From NCBI RefSeq assembly GCF_041262525.1, contig NZ_JBGCCK010000030.1:15043-79042 (forward strand): a stretch of 64,000 bases of DNA, in the 5' to 3' direction. The notes beneath the pieces were generated by a model, which was given only the letters and a program-made list of their open reading frames with translations, made no database searches and was not told the DNA's origin. Position 1 is the first letter of the stretch; the number at the start of each line of letters is the position of its first letter. Origin of the DNA: Streptacidiphilus sp041262525. GTDB taxonomy: Bacteria; Actinomycetota; Actinomycetes; Streptomycetales; Streptomycetaceae. A program made the position numbers and the translations under genes. Positions 33,134-42,311 of this stretch are shown in pieces.

Positions 33134-34870
33134 TCAGGGCAGCAGCGTATCCAGGAAGGAGTTGGAGTAGATCCGTCCGGGGTCGTAGCGGTTCAGCGTC
33201 GCCAGCGCCGTGTCCCAGTTGGCGGAGCCCGGCTGGCCGGCCCGGAACGAGGCCGGGATGGTGCTGCCCAGCACCGCCGGGTCGGCCCAGGCCGCGCTGC
33301 CGGAGTAGGCCCAGCCCTTCGACCACTCCGCGCGCACCGTGGCGTAGCTGCCGGTGTAGTTGGCCAGAGCCCACTGCTCGGTCTCGCGGTAGAACTTCTG
33401 CGACTGCGGCGTGCCGGGGATGGTGAGCAGGTCCATCCAGACCGCCGTGTCCCACTGCGGTTGGTCGGGTCGCGGTCTGACCGCGCTCAGCAGCGGCTCG
33501 ACCGCGCCGGGGACGCCGCAGTCGGCGGCCCGGTCCAGGCCGGTGACCCGGACCTCCCACGGGCCGTTCATCGGGTACTGGCCGGCCGCCTTGTAGGTCG
33601 CCAACTGCCCGCTCAGGTAGGTGTAGAACTCGCTCACCACACGCTGGACGTCGCTGCGCGCGCAGAGGATCGCGTAGCCGTTCGCGGTGACCTGGAGGGT
33701 GGTCGGCTTGACGTAGAGCTGGGTGTTCTTGGCCCAGCCCCAGATGTCCCAGGTGCCGGTGGTGATCAGCCCGGAGCCGACGATGCTCATCTCCAGGTTC
33801 TCGAAGGTCGGCGTCACCGAGACGTTGCCGGAGACGATGTCGGAGATGTACTGCGACTCCTGACTGCTGACCGAGTCCGAGAAGCTGTAGTTGAACGGGC
33901 TGTTGACCTGCTTCGACAACCACGGCTTGTTCGGCGAGACCGACCACACCTTCAGCCACGGCACGGTGGTGAAGGGGAACCAGATGGTCTCCACCCGTCC
34001 GCTCCGGTTGACCAGCGCGGCGAAGGAGCTGGAACCGGCCGACGCGGGCGGCGCGAACAGGTCGGTGACCTGGGTGGTGTAGCTCGACTCGCAGCGCAGG
34101 TGCACGTTGGTGCCGACGCGCAGCGTCGCCTCGGTGACGAAGGCGCGGCCGAGGTTGACCAGGAAGGCGCCGATGTCCGGGTCGCTGCGCTGGAAGGTCT
34201 TGAGCACGTACGCGCTGTTGCCCGCGTCCCAGACCACGGCCGTCAGCGAGGTGACCAGGTTGCTGACGGAGCCGAAGGTGTGCCCGGCGACCTGCGACTC
34301 GCCGCTCGCCGGCACCGAGGTGCCGTGGCCGTCGATGGCGAGCACGCCGCCGAGCGTGAGGTCGCCGGGGGCCGGGGTGTTGGTCAGGCCGTAGCCGGAA
34401 CTCTCCAGTGTGGTCAGCAGATTGAGCATGGTGATGCCGCACTGCGCGGTGACGCTCGCGGGAGAGCCCGCGTTGACGGAGACGGACGTCAGGTGCTGCG
34501 TGGTGTCGACGAGCACGATGTTGCCCGTCGCGCCGCTGGGCTCCAGCAGTGGCGACCAGCCGTGGCCCATCCCCCTCGGGCGCAGCCGCCACCCGTTGGC
34601 GTGGGCCCAGTTGGCCAGGGTCACCACGTCGTTCGGGCTGCTGGGGGCGCAGGTCCAGGTGGGGTCGAGCACGATCTCGCCGGACCAGTTCCGGAAGGCC
34701 TGCTGGTAGACGGAGACGGAGCTCGGGAAGTTCGGCGGTGCCGCGGTGGCCGCTTCGGCCGGTGTGACCCTGAAGGCGGGCGTCCAGGGGGCGATCCCCA
34801 GGGCGGCGCCCGCCGCGGTCGCGCCCAGGAAGGCGCGGCGCGACAGGCGCGCGCGTTCGTGCTGGTCCAT
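33134..34870 (-). CDS. Tat-exported FAD-dependent cholesterol oxidase (covalent-FAD, VAO-type)
   Basis: 578 aa from ATG 34870 behind CGGAGGA. Twin-arginine signal LSRRAFLGATAAGAALG at residues 9-25. VAO/PCMH FAD domain: LANWAHANGWRLRPRGMGHG, where H103 of GMGHGWSP fits the covalent-FAD histidine; AQCGITMLNLLTTLESSGYG; and GDLTLGGVLAIDGHGTSVPA. The C-terminal half matches the cholesterol-oxidase substrate-binding domain of the Brevibacterium sterolicum BCO2 class (SFAALVNRSGRVETIWFPFT; WDTAVWMDLLTIPGTPQSQK). It should oxidise cholesterol to cholest-4-en-3-one, producing H2O2, outside the cell. This is distinct from the non-covalent GMC-type ChoA. Confidence 0.92.
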   Translation of the reverse strand: MDQHERARLSRRAFLGATAAGAALGIAPWTPAFRVTPAEAATAAPPNFPSSVSVYQQAFRNWSGEIVLDPTWTCAPSSPNDVVTLANWAHANGWRLRPRGMGHGWSPLLEPSGATGNIVLVDTTQHLTSVSVNAGSPASVTAQCGITMLNLLTTLESSGYGLTNTPAPGDLTLGGVLAIDGHGTSVPASGESQVAGHTFGSVSNLVTSLTAVVWDAGNSAYVLKTFQRSDPDIGAFLVNLGRAFVTEATLRVGTNVHLRCESSYTTQVTDLFAPPASAGSSSFAALVNRSGRVETIWFPFTTVPWLKVWSVSPNKPWLSKQVNSPFNYSFSDSVSSQESQYISDIVSGNVSVTPTFENLEMSIVGSGLITTGTWDIWGWAKNTQLYVKPTTLQVTANGYAILCARSDVQRVVSEFYTYLSGQLATYKAAGQYPMNGPWEVRVTGLDRAADCGVPGAVEPLLSAVRPRPDQPQWDTAVWMDLLTIPGTPQSQKFYRETEQWALANYTGSYATVRAEWSKGWAYSGSAAWADPAVLGSTIPASFRAGQPGSANWDTALATLNRYDPGRIYSNSFLDTLLP

Positions 34871-35338
34871 GACTGTCCTCCGGTCGGCTCAGGTGGGAGC
34901 GCAGCCGTGCGCGACGTGGCGCGCGCAGGGGACACCCGGGCGCGGGCACGCCGACGGACGGCGGTGAGGGGTTCAGAAGGCGCGCCGGGCGGTGCGGTCC
35001 CGCGCGGGGAGTCGTCGCTCAGTCCTCGGCGGGAGGTGCGCCTGCCGGGGGTGCGGTGCTGGGCGGGACAGTCCGGTGGTGGTGGGTGAGCAGAGGGTCG
35101 GGCGGCGCGTCGAAGAAGTCAATGGAGATGCGCGGAAAGCGCTCCCTCATGGCAGTACTGGACAGTAACTCTTGCAAGCCGCTGCGGAATCAACCGCCGC
35201 ACGCCGCCGCGACCACGGATTTCGCACCCGTGCCCCCGAACGGTCCGACCCACCGCGCGGTCCGTGCGCGAAGGGGGCAGATTAGGTCTAACATCCGCGC
35301 ATCAGCAGGCTCGGCCCCACTTCAGCGTGGAGGGACCC
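34871..35338. other. Intergenic region between divergent oxidase and permease genes
   Basis: 468 bp. It must hold two promoters. A short AT-richer patch ATTAGGTCTAACAT (about 35281-35294) upstream of the permease may be a -10 region. I see no gene or clear palindrome. Confidence 0.4.
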
Positions 35339-36916
35339 ATGAGCACCTCTGTACCGCCGCCCGACGCGATTCCCGGCGCATCCGCGCTCACGCCCGGCTC
35401 CGGTTCCGGCGAGAAGGGGCTCAAGGGCAACGCGCTCGGCCTCTTCTCCTCCGTCGCCATCGGCCTCGCGTCCACCGCCCCCGCCTACAGCCTGGCGGCG
35501 ACCCTCGGCCTGATCGTCGCCGGAGTGGGACTGCAGGCGCCGATCATCACCATCCTCGCCTTCATCCCGATGCTGCTGATCGCCTACGCCTACAAGGAGA
35601 TGAACGCGGTCGACCCGGACTGCGGCACCACCTTCACCTGGGCGGCCCGCGCCTTCGGACCGCGCACCGGATGGATGGGCGGCTGGGGCATCATCATCGC
35701 CGACATCATCGTCATGGCGAACCTCGCCCAGATCGCCGGCTCCTACGGTTTCCAGCTGATCGGGCACCCCGGCCTGGCGAGCAACACGACCTGGACGACG
35801 ATCGCCGGGGTCGTCTGGATCATCGTGATGACCTTCATCTGCTACATCGGCATCGAGATCTCCGCCGCGCTGCAGCGCGTGCTGCTCTGCGTCGAGGTCG
35901 CGATGCTGGCGATCTTCTCGGTGACCGCGCTGGTCAAGGCCTACGGCAGCAACGCGCCTGCGACGGCGATCCGCGTCCAGGCCGCCTGGTTCAACCCCTT
36001 CCACGTGCCGACCGCGAGCGCGCTGACGGCGGGCATCCTCTCCGCGGTCTTCATCTACTGGGGCTGGGACACGGCCGTCTCGGTCAACGAGGAGACCGCC
36101 GACAAGACCAGGACCCCGGGCCGCGCGGCGGTGATGTCCACCGTCCTGCTGCTGCTGATCTACACCTTGGTCTCCACCTCGGCGCAGAGCTTCGCGGGCG
36201 TCGGGACCGACGGGATTGGATTGGCGAACCCCAACAACTCCGGTGACGTGCTGTCCGGCCTCGGCAACGCGGTCTTCGGCACCACCGGATTCGGCTGGTT
36301 CCTCTCCAAGCTGCTGATCTTCATGGTGCTGACCTCGGCTGCGGCCTCGACCCAGACCACGATCCTGCCGACGGCGCGCACCAGCTTCTCCATGGCCCTG
36401 CACAAGGCGATCCCGTCCCACTTCGGCCGGGTGCACCCGCGCTTCATGACGCCGACCTGGTCGACGGTCGGGATGGGCATGGTCTCGATCGCCTTCTACG
36501 TGCTGCTGACCCGGATCAGCACGAACGTCCTGACGGACTCGATCTCCTCGGTCGGCCTGGGCATCGCGTTCTACTACGGGCTGACCGGCTTCGCCTGCTT
36601 CTGGTACTTCCGCAAAGTGCTCACCCGCAGTGCGAAGGACCTGTGGTTCAAGGGCATCCTGCCGCTCCTGGGCGGGCTGATCCTGCTCTACTTCTTCTGC
36701 TACGCGGCCTTCGACGTCTACGCCTCCCCGACCTACGGCCACACGACGGTCAACCTGCCGTTCTTCGGCGAGACCGGCGGCGTGACGGTGATCGGCGTCG
36801 GCGCGGTGGCGCTCGGCCTGGTGCTGATGGCGATCCAGTGGGCGGTTCAGGGCTCCTGGTTCCGCAACCCCGACGTCCCGGTCAGCGCGGCGACGGCAGA
36901 CGAGGGTCTGGGGTAG
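35339..36916 (+). CDS. APC-family amino-acid/polyamine permease
   Basis: 525 aa from ATG 35339 behind GTGGAGGG. About 12 membrane segments. The TM1 signature GLFSSVAIGLASTAPAYSLA, the GTTFTWAARAFGPRTGWMGG loop and the SAVFIYWGWDTAVSVNEETA segment before TM7 are hallmarks of the amino acid-polyamine-organocation family (unwound TM1 and TM6 with G/S motifs). The substrate is unknown. It ends 22 bp from the convergent GH26-like gene. Confidence 0.93.
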   Translation: MSTSVPPPDAIPGASALTPGSGSGEKGLKGNALGLFSSVAIGLASTAPAYSLAATLGLIVAGVGLQAPIITILAFIPMLLIAYAYKEMNAVDPDCGTTFTWAARAFGPRTGWMGGWGIIIADIIVMANLAQIAGSYGFQLIGHPGLASNTTWTTIAGVVWIIVMTFICYIGIEISAALQRVLLCVEVAMLAIFSVTALVKAYGSNAPATAIRVQAAWFNPFHVPTASALTAGILSAVFIYWGWDTAVSVNEETADKTRTPGRAAVMSTVLLLLIYTLVSTSAQSFAGVGTDGIGLANPNNSGDVLSGLGNAVFGTTGFGWFLSKLLIFMVLTSAAASTQTTILPTARTSFSMALHKAIPSHFGRVHPRFMTPTWSTVGMGMVSIAFYVLLTRISTNVLTDSISSVGLGIAFYYGLTGFACFWYFRKVLTRSAKDLWFKGILPLLGGLILLYFFCYAAFDVYASPTYGHTTVNLPFFGETGGVTVIGVGAVALGLVLMAIQWAVQGSWFRNPDVPVSAATADEGLG

Positions 36917-36938
36917 CGCGCCCGCTTCCCCGTGAGGG

Positions 36939-38336
36939 TCAGGAGCGGCCGGGCACCTTGGCGCGGGTGATGGCGGGGAACGGGCTCGGGTGCGGGGCGG
37001 GCACGCCCGGGGTGGGGGTGGGGGTGGAACAGGGGTTGCCGTCCCGGCGGCGGTGGCAGGTGGGCGAGGACGCGGGAGCCGGGGCGGGGCTCTGGGAGCC
37101 GAGCACAGGGGTGGGCGCGGGCGTCGTGGACGGTGTAGCCGGGAGCGAGGGCGACGGGCCCGGGGACGTGGAGGGGTTCGGGGTCGGCGTCGGACTCGCG
37201 CTGGGGTGCGTGGTCGGGCTCTGGCTGGCGCTCGGGCTCGTGCTCGGCGACGGAGTAGGCAGCGGAGCGGGTTGCCGCGACATCATCGCCTGGTAGATCG
37301 CGCTCGACTCCGGGTTCGCGTCGCAGTTCAGCACGCCGTGCGGGCAGTAGTCGGTGATCGTCTGATACAGCGTGTCGTGCGTCTCGATCCAGTTGATCAT
37401 CTGCCGCATGAACGTCGGATCGTCACCGTGGCGGAACATGCCCCACTCCGGGTAGGAGACCGGCTTGTGGTGCTGGGCGGCGAAGCGGACCTGGTCGAGC
37501 ATGCCGTACTGCTGGGTCACGTAGTCGGCGAAGTTGTCGCCCGGACCCTGGTCGTAGTTGTCCGTGCCGATCACGTCGGTGACGTCGTCGCCCGGGTAGC
37601 AGTCCGTCCACGGGTGCGCGTCGGGGCCGCGGTTCGGCGTGAAGTCGAAGCGGAAGGCCTGGCCGGGGACGCTGCGCATGACGTGGACGATGCGCCGCCA
37701 GTAGCTGCGCCAGTCCTCCGGGTCAGGACCGCACCGGCTGGTGTAGGTGATGCCGTTCATCTCCCAGCCCAAGGTGATCACCGTGTCGGGGACGCCGAGG
37801 GCGACCAGGCGCCGGGCCAGGGTGAGGAAGTGCGCGTCGTTGGCGCCCGCCGCGGACTGCTGGAGCATGGAGGCGACGTCGCCGTCGCTGATGCCGTCCT
37901 CGTTCTGCTGCTGCATCGGCACGGCCAGCACGAAGATCCGGTCGGGCCGGGAGAGCCGCCACTGCGCCCAAGGGCCGAGCAGCGACGGGCTGCCTTCGAT
38001 GTCCGTCCAGGTGCCGCCGGGCAGGTAGGTGTGGCCGACCTGCAGATCGGCGTTGTGGAGCCAGACCGAGAGGCGGTTCTGCCGGTCGTCGGCGAAATCG
38101 GAGCCCACGAACGCGCCGAAGGGCACCGCGTGCGCGGGCAGCACGGTCGGGTCCGACCAGGGCTGCTGGTCGGAGCCGGAGACCGCGGAGACCGCGGAGA
38201 GCATCGCGTCGCCGCTGTGGGCATGCCCGAGCCGTGACCCGGGCGCGGGCGCGAGCAGCCGCGCCCCGGTCGCGAAGACGAGCAGCAGCGCGCTCATGGC
38301 GAAGGCCAGGACGGCGAGCAGGCGACGCTGTGGCAT
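36939..38336 (-). CDS. Secreted GH26-like glycoside hydrolase with Pro/Thr/Ser tail
   Basis: 465 aa. N-terminal hydrophobic anchor/signal (residues 5-28). The catalytic TIM barrel is recognisable by VITLGWEMNG (acid/base E192) and KPVSYPEWGM (nucleophile E297), the spacing seen in GH26 mannanase/endoglucanase-like families; VIGTDNYDQGPGDNF and FDFTPNRGPDAHP support it. Residues ~355-465 are a low-complexity P/S/T tail (wall-spanning or linker) ending in TRAKVPGRS without an LPxTG anchor. Probably a cell-surface polysaccharide hydrolase. Confidence 0.85.
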   Translation of the reverse strand: MPQRRLLAVLAFAMSALLLVFATGARLLAPAPGSRLGHAHSGDAMLSAVSAVSGSDQQPWSDPTVLPAHAVPFGAFVGSDFADDRQNRLSVWLHNADLQVGHTYLPGGTWTDIEGSPSLLGPWAQWRLSRPDRIFVLAVPMQQQNEDGISDGDVASMLQQSAAGANDAHFLTLARRLVALGVPDTVITLGWEMNGITYTSRCGPDPEDWRSYWRRIVHVMRSVPGQAFRFDFTPNRGPDAHPWTDCYPGDDVTDVIGTDNYDQGPGDNFADYVTQQYGMLDQVRFAAQHHKPVSYPEWGMFRHGDDPTFMRQMINWIETHDTLYQTITDYCPHGVLNCDANPESSAIYQAMMSRQPAPLPTPSPSTSPSASQSPTTHPSASPTPTPNPSTSPGPSPSLPATPSTTPAPTPVLGSQSPAPAPASSPTCHRRRDGNPCSTPTPTPGVPAPHPSPFPAITRAKVPGRS

Positions 38337-38469
38337 GCGTCTCAGACTATGGACTGATGAACCGTCATGATGCAGGGCGCGCTGAACGGTCGTGGTGCCT
38401 CACTCTTTCGGGGGTAATGCGGCGTGGGGCCTGGACCGGCGGCCGATGGGGGCGTCGCGCCTTCGCCGC

Positions 38470-40506
38470 TCAGGCGCGCAGCATCCGGTCGATTTCCTCG
38501 GCCGACACAGCGCGGCCGAAGTGCCAGCCCTGGGCGGTGTCGCAGCCGGTCGCGCGGAGCCGCTCCGCCTGGGCGGCGCTCTCGACGCCCTCCGCGGTGA
38601 CGGTCAGGCCGAGCACATGGGAGAGCCCGACCAGGGCCGCCACGATCTTCTCGTCCGCGGCCCCGCGCGGCGCGGAGCCGTTGACGTGGGCGCCGGGACT
38701 CGTGCCTGCGCCGACGGTCGTGCTCGGGTCCGGGCGGGGCCCGGCGTGCGGCCGGGGCTCGCGGAAGCCCTCCAGGAACGAGCCCGCCAGCTTGAGCACG
38801 TGCACCGGGAGCCGGCTGAGGTAGGCGAGGTTGGAGTACCCGGTGCCGAAGTCGTCGATCGCGATCCGCACGCCCATCGCGGCCAGCGCGTGCAGCGCCT
38901 CGACCGGGCGCCCGGCCGGGCCCATCACCGCGCTCTCCGTCAGCTCCAACTGGAGCAGTCGCGCGGGGAGACGTGTGCTGCCCAGGATCTCCGCCACGTC
39001 CGCGACCATGTCGGAATCCCAGAACTGACGTGCGGCCAGATTCACGCTGACGAACAGCTGTGCGTCGGGGAAGCGGTCCAGCCAGCTCCGGGCCTGCACG
39101 CAGGCCGTCTCCAGCACCCAGCGCCCCAGCGGGACGATCGCGCCGGTCTCCTCCGCGATCTGGATGAAACGATCCGGCGCGAGCCGGCCGAAGTCCGGGT
39201 GGCGCCAGCGCACCAGCGCCTCGACCCCGCGCAGCGTGCCGTCGCCGAGATCGACCAGCGGCTGGTACTCGAGCAGGAACTCGCCGCGCTCCAGTGCGGG
39301 CCGCATCGTCGTCGCCAGCACCTGGCGCGTCATCTGGTGGGCGATCCGCTCCGGATCGTAGAGCGCCCAGCGCGAGCGGCCGTCCGTCTTCGCCCAGCAG
39401 AGCGTGGAATCCGCGTCCTTGACCAGCTCCGTCGGCGTCGTGCCCGGCACCGGGCGCTCCACGACCCCCACGCTCGCCGTCGCCGCGACCCGCTGGCCGC
39501 TCAGGTCATAGGGCGCGCCGAGGATCTCGACGACCTCGGCCGCGAGCGCCGTCAGCTCCTCCGAGCCGGCGCTGCGCGGCACCAGCACGGCGAACTCGTC
39601 CCCGCCCATCCGCGCGACCAGGTGCCCGCGCGCGGCGAAGCGCTGCTCCAGCCGCCGGGCGACGGCGACCAGCAGTTCGTCGCCGACGTGGTGGCCGAGC
39701 GTGTCGTTGACGGCCTGGAAGCCGTCCAGATCGAGGTAGCACAGCCCGATCCGCTGGTCCGCCTCGGCGAAGGCGCCCGCCAGTCGCTCGAAGAAGAGCG
39801 AACGGTTCGGCAGTTGGGTCAGCGGGTCGTGCATGGCCTGATAGTGCAGCCGGTCGCCGAGGCGGCGGGCCTCGGAGACGTCCTCGACCATGGCGAGGGT
39901 GTAGAGCGGCTCGCCGGAGGAGTCACGGATCAGCGAGACGGTGATGTTCGTCCACACCGCGTGCCCCTGGCGGTGCCGCAGCCGTTTCTCCAGCCGGACC
40001 CGGTCGCGCTCGCCGCGCACTAGCTCGCGGTAGACACGGCGCGGGCGCTCCTCGACGTCCATCAGCTCGTGGATGTGCCGACGGATCAGCTCGGGCACGG
40101 TGTGTCCGAGCATCTCGGCCAGCGCCGGATTCGCTTCGATGATCAGATCGTCCCGGTCGACCAGGGCCATGCCGATGCCGGCATCGACGAAGGCCGCCCG
40201 AAAGCGGTTCTCACTGGCCCGCAGCGCGTCCTCGAGACTGCGCCGGTCGACCGGGCTCGCATCCGTCGTGGCGACGGTACCGCCCAGGGACTCAGCCAAG
40301 GACTCAGCCAGGACCGCCCTGTCCAAGGGTTCCGTGTCCGAGGCTTCCCTGGGCTCGCCGAGGGCGCCGACCGTGCCCGCGGCACTGAGGGCGTCGAGGG
40401 CGTTGATCTCCTCGGGAAGACCTGGGGGACCGGGTGGGCCGCTACGCACGGTAGTGATCTTAGGAGTCGGCCCCGGACGCATGCCAGCGATCCGGGGCCG
40501 ATTCAC
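38470..40506 (-). CDS. PAS-GGDEF-EAL bifunctional cyclic-di-GMP enzyme
   Basis: 678 aa, no membrane segment. PAS with PAC at ~96-215 (ENRFRAAFVDAGIGMALVDR). GGDEF domain with an intact active motif at 301-305 (RMGGDEFAVLV) and substrate-binding LDLDGFQAVNDTLGH. EAL domain with EAL at 429-431, NLAARQF, ELTESAVM, DDFGTGYSN and AEGVES all kept, so both synthesis and hydrolysis of c-di-GMP are possible. A Pro/Gly-rich ~40-residue insert (REPRPHAGPRPDPSTT...) sits between EAL strands, after KLAGSFLEGF. The domain order resembles the streptomycete CdgA/RmdA developmental proteins; I cannot say which orthologue it is. Starts at GTG 40506, which is uncertain. Confidence 0.93.
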   Translation of the reverse strand: MNRPRIAGMRPGPTPKITTVRSGPPGPPGLPEEINALDALSAAGTVGALGEPREASDTEPLDRAVLAESLAESLGGTVATTDASPVDRRSLEDALRASENRFRAAFVDAGIGMALVDRDDLIIEANPALAEMLGHTVPELIRRHIHELMDVEERPRRVYRELVRGERDRVRLEKRLRHRQGHAVWTNITVSLIRDSSGEPLYTLAMVEDVSEARRLGDRLHYQAMHDPLTQLPNRSLFFERLAGAFAEADQRIGLCYLDLDGFQAVNDTLGHHVGDELLVAVARRLEQRFAARGHLVARMGGDEFAVLVPRSAGSEELTALAAEVVEILGAPYDLSGQRVAATASVGVVERPVPGTTPTELVKDADSTLCWAKTDGRSRWALYDPERIAHQMTRQVLATTMRPALERGEFLLEYQPLVDLGDGTLRGVEALVRWRHPDFGRLAPDRFIQIAEETGAIVPLGRWVLETACVQARSWLDRFPDAQLFVSVNLAARQFWDSDMVADVAEILGSTRLPARLLQLELTESAVMGPAGRPVEALHALAAMGVRIAIDDFGTGYSNLAYLSRLPVHVLKLAGSFLEGFREPRPHAGPRPDPSTTVGAGTSPGAHVNGSAPRGAADEKIVAALVGLSHVLGLTVTAEGVESAAQAERLRATGCDTAQGWHFGRAVSAEEIDRMLRA

Positions 40507-40597
40507 TCCCTGGTGGGGGTTGCGCGCGCAACGCGTGCGCCCCCTTTCACCCGTTCTTGCGACGAGCGCGAGGTTTCGATGCCTTGCGTTGCGCTGA

Positions 40598-41023
40598 TTA
40601 CGCGAGGGACGCGGAGAGCGTGATCGTCGTGCCGGTCAGCGCCTGGCTGACCGGGCAGTTGGCCTTCGCGTCCTCGGCCGCCTTGACGAAGCCCGCCTCG
40701 TCCAGGCCCGGCACGGTGCCCACCACGGAGAGGTGGATGCCGGTGATGCCGGTGCCGGGCTGGAAGGTCACCTCGGCCTGCGTCGTTAGCGTGGTGGGCG
40801 GCGTACCCGCGCCCGTCAGCCCGTGCGAGAGGGCCATCGAGAAGCAGCTGCTGTGTGCGGCGGCGATGAGCTCCTCGGGGCTGGTCTTGCCGTTCGCCTG
40901 CTCGGCCCGGGAGGGCCAGGACACCGGGTACTCGCCGATCCCGGACGAGAGCATGGCGACGACGCCCTTGCCCTCCGTCAGGTTGCCTTCCCAGGTCGTG
41001 CGCGCGGTGCGGGTGGTTGCCAC
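40598..41023 (-). CDS. OsmC-family peroxiredoxin
   Basis: 141 aa from GTG 41023 behind CGGAGG. The redox cysteines of the OsmC/Ohr fold are present: C60 in AAAHSSCFSMAL and C123 in AKANCPVSQALTG, with the helix EQANGKTSPEELIAAAH typical of OsmC rather than Ohr. Detoxifies organic hydroperoxides in the cytosol with a thiol reductant. No regulatory gene is adjacent. Confidence 0.93.
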   Translation of the reverse strand: MATTRTARTTWEGNLTEGKGVVAMLSSGIGEYPVSWPSRAEQANGKTSPEELIAAAHSSCFSMALSHGLTGAGTPPTTLTTQAEVTFQPGTGITGIHLSVVGTVPGLDEAGFVKAAEDAKANCPVSQALTGTTITLSASLA

Positions 41024-41114
41024 GAGGGCACCTCCGATCGATGGTCCGTTGACACGTCGTCACCCATCGTAGGAGCCCCGCACCGTCGCCACCTCGACCA
41101 ACGTGCGCGGATTG

Positions 41115-41909
41115 CTAACGCGGCAGCGTGATGACCGCGAAGGACGCGCCGGAGGGGTCCTTCGCCACGCAGAGCCGCCCGTACGGCGAGTCGAACGGCC
41201 CGTGCAGCACGGAGCCGCCGACCGCGGCGATCTGCTTCGCCGTCTCGTCGACGTCCGCCACCGCGAAGTACACCGACCAGAACGGCGAGCCACCGCCCGC
41301 CGCCAGCTCGTTCACTGGATCGGTCGCCCGGAGCCTGCCGCAGACCTCGCGCTCCGCGCCCGGCGGCGTCCAGACCGTGTAGTCGAAGTTCTCGCTGTCG
41401 CCGATCTGGCGCTGCTCGTAGGGGAAGAGCCCGGCGTAGAACGCGTCCGCGGCCCCGCCCGCCGTCGTGTAGACCTCGTTCCAGCACATCGCGCCGGGCT
41501 CACCGTAGAGCTGCGCGCCCTCGTGCCCGCCCGGCTGCCACAGGCCGAAGGAGGCGCCCTGCGGGTCGAACGCGAAGGCCAGCCGGCCCGCACCCGGCAC
41601 GTCGTGCGGCCCCATCGCGATCTTGCCGCCGCCCGCCTCGACCGCGGCGATCGACGCGTCGACGTCGCTGGTCTTCAGGTAGACGTTCCACGCCGGGGCC
41701 AGCCCCTCCGCGCCGGGCGGCGGCGGCATCAGCGCGGCGACCGGCTTCCCCTTCCACAGGCACATCGTGTAGTGCCCGTACTCGGGGCCGTTGTCCTGGA
41801 ACTCCCAGCCCAGCACCGCGCCGTAGAAGCGGCGGGAGGATTCGAGGTCGGGGGCGTTCAGGTCGGCCCAGCAGGGGGCGCCGTCGGGGAACGAGCTGAC
41901 GTCGGGCAT
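41115..41909 (-). CDS. VOC (glyoxalase/bleomycin-resistance/dioxygenase) family protein
   Basis: 264 aa from ATG 41909 with GGAGGG ahead. Two tandem VOC modules: residues ~10-125 (CWADLNAPDLESSRRFYGAV ... FAFDPQGASFGLWQP) and ~135-264 (NEVYTTAGGAADAFYAGLFP ... CVAKDPSGASFAVITLPR). Metal-binding residues are not obvious in both, so it may be a non-enzymatic binder or a hydroxylase-like enzyme. The same type is widespread in streptomycetes with no assigned substrate. The upstream region carries GGATCG tandem repeats. Confidence 0.9.
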   Translation of the reverse strand: MPDVSSFPDGAPCWADLNAPDLESSRRFYGAVLGWEFQDNGPEYGHYTMCLWKGKPVAALMPPPPGAEGLAPAWNVYLKTSDVDASIAAVEAGGGKIAMGPHDVPGAGRLAFAFDPQGASFGLWQPGGHEGAQLYGEPGAMCWNEVYTTAGGAADAFYAGLFPYEQRQIGDSENFDYTVWTPPGAEREVCGRLRATDPVNELAAGGGSPFWSVYFAVADVDETAKQIAAVGGSVLHGPFDSPYGRLCVAKDPSGASFAVITLPR

Positions 41910-41930
41910 GCGGCCCTCCGGGGTGAGGTC

Positions 41931-41982
41931 GGATCGCAAGGCGGATCGCGGGTCGGATCGTGGGATGGTCGGATCGTGGGTT
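41931..41982. repeat. Imperfect 12-bp tandem GGATCG repeats in a leader region
   Basis: GGATCG occurs at 41931, 41943, 41955 and 41971. The first three are exactly 12 bp apart with similar flanks (GGATCGCAAGGC, GGATCGCGGGTC, GGATCGTGGGAT). They lie 22-70 bp upstream of the VOC start, where its promoter or 5' leader must be. Confidence 0.55.
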
Positions 41983-42311
41983 GGACCGAGAGCCACGATT
42001 CCTCTGCCGTGCGCAGAGCGCAACCGCTTGCGTCCGTAGGGTAACCGTTCGCCTCCGAATGGTGGGCGGGCTCACCCCGGAAGAAGGGGCGGGGCGGAAG
42101 CGTTCACAGGTAAGATGTTCAAAGATCTACCGAGAACAGCTACATCTGCCTGAAGCAGAGTCGGCTAGACCGCTCGGCGGCCGTCGGCCTCCGCCCACTC
42201 CGGCGGCGGTGCGCGGTATCTACCCCGGTCGACGCACCAGAGGACGACCCTCGGCGCCCGGGACCACCCGCATCCCTGCGCGCTACCAGGCAGCAGAGAG
42301 ACCTCTCCATC

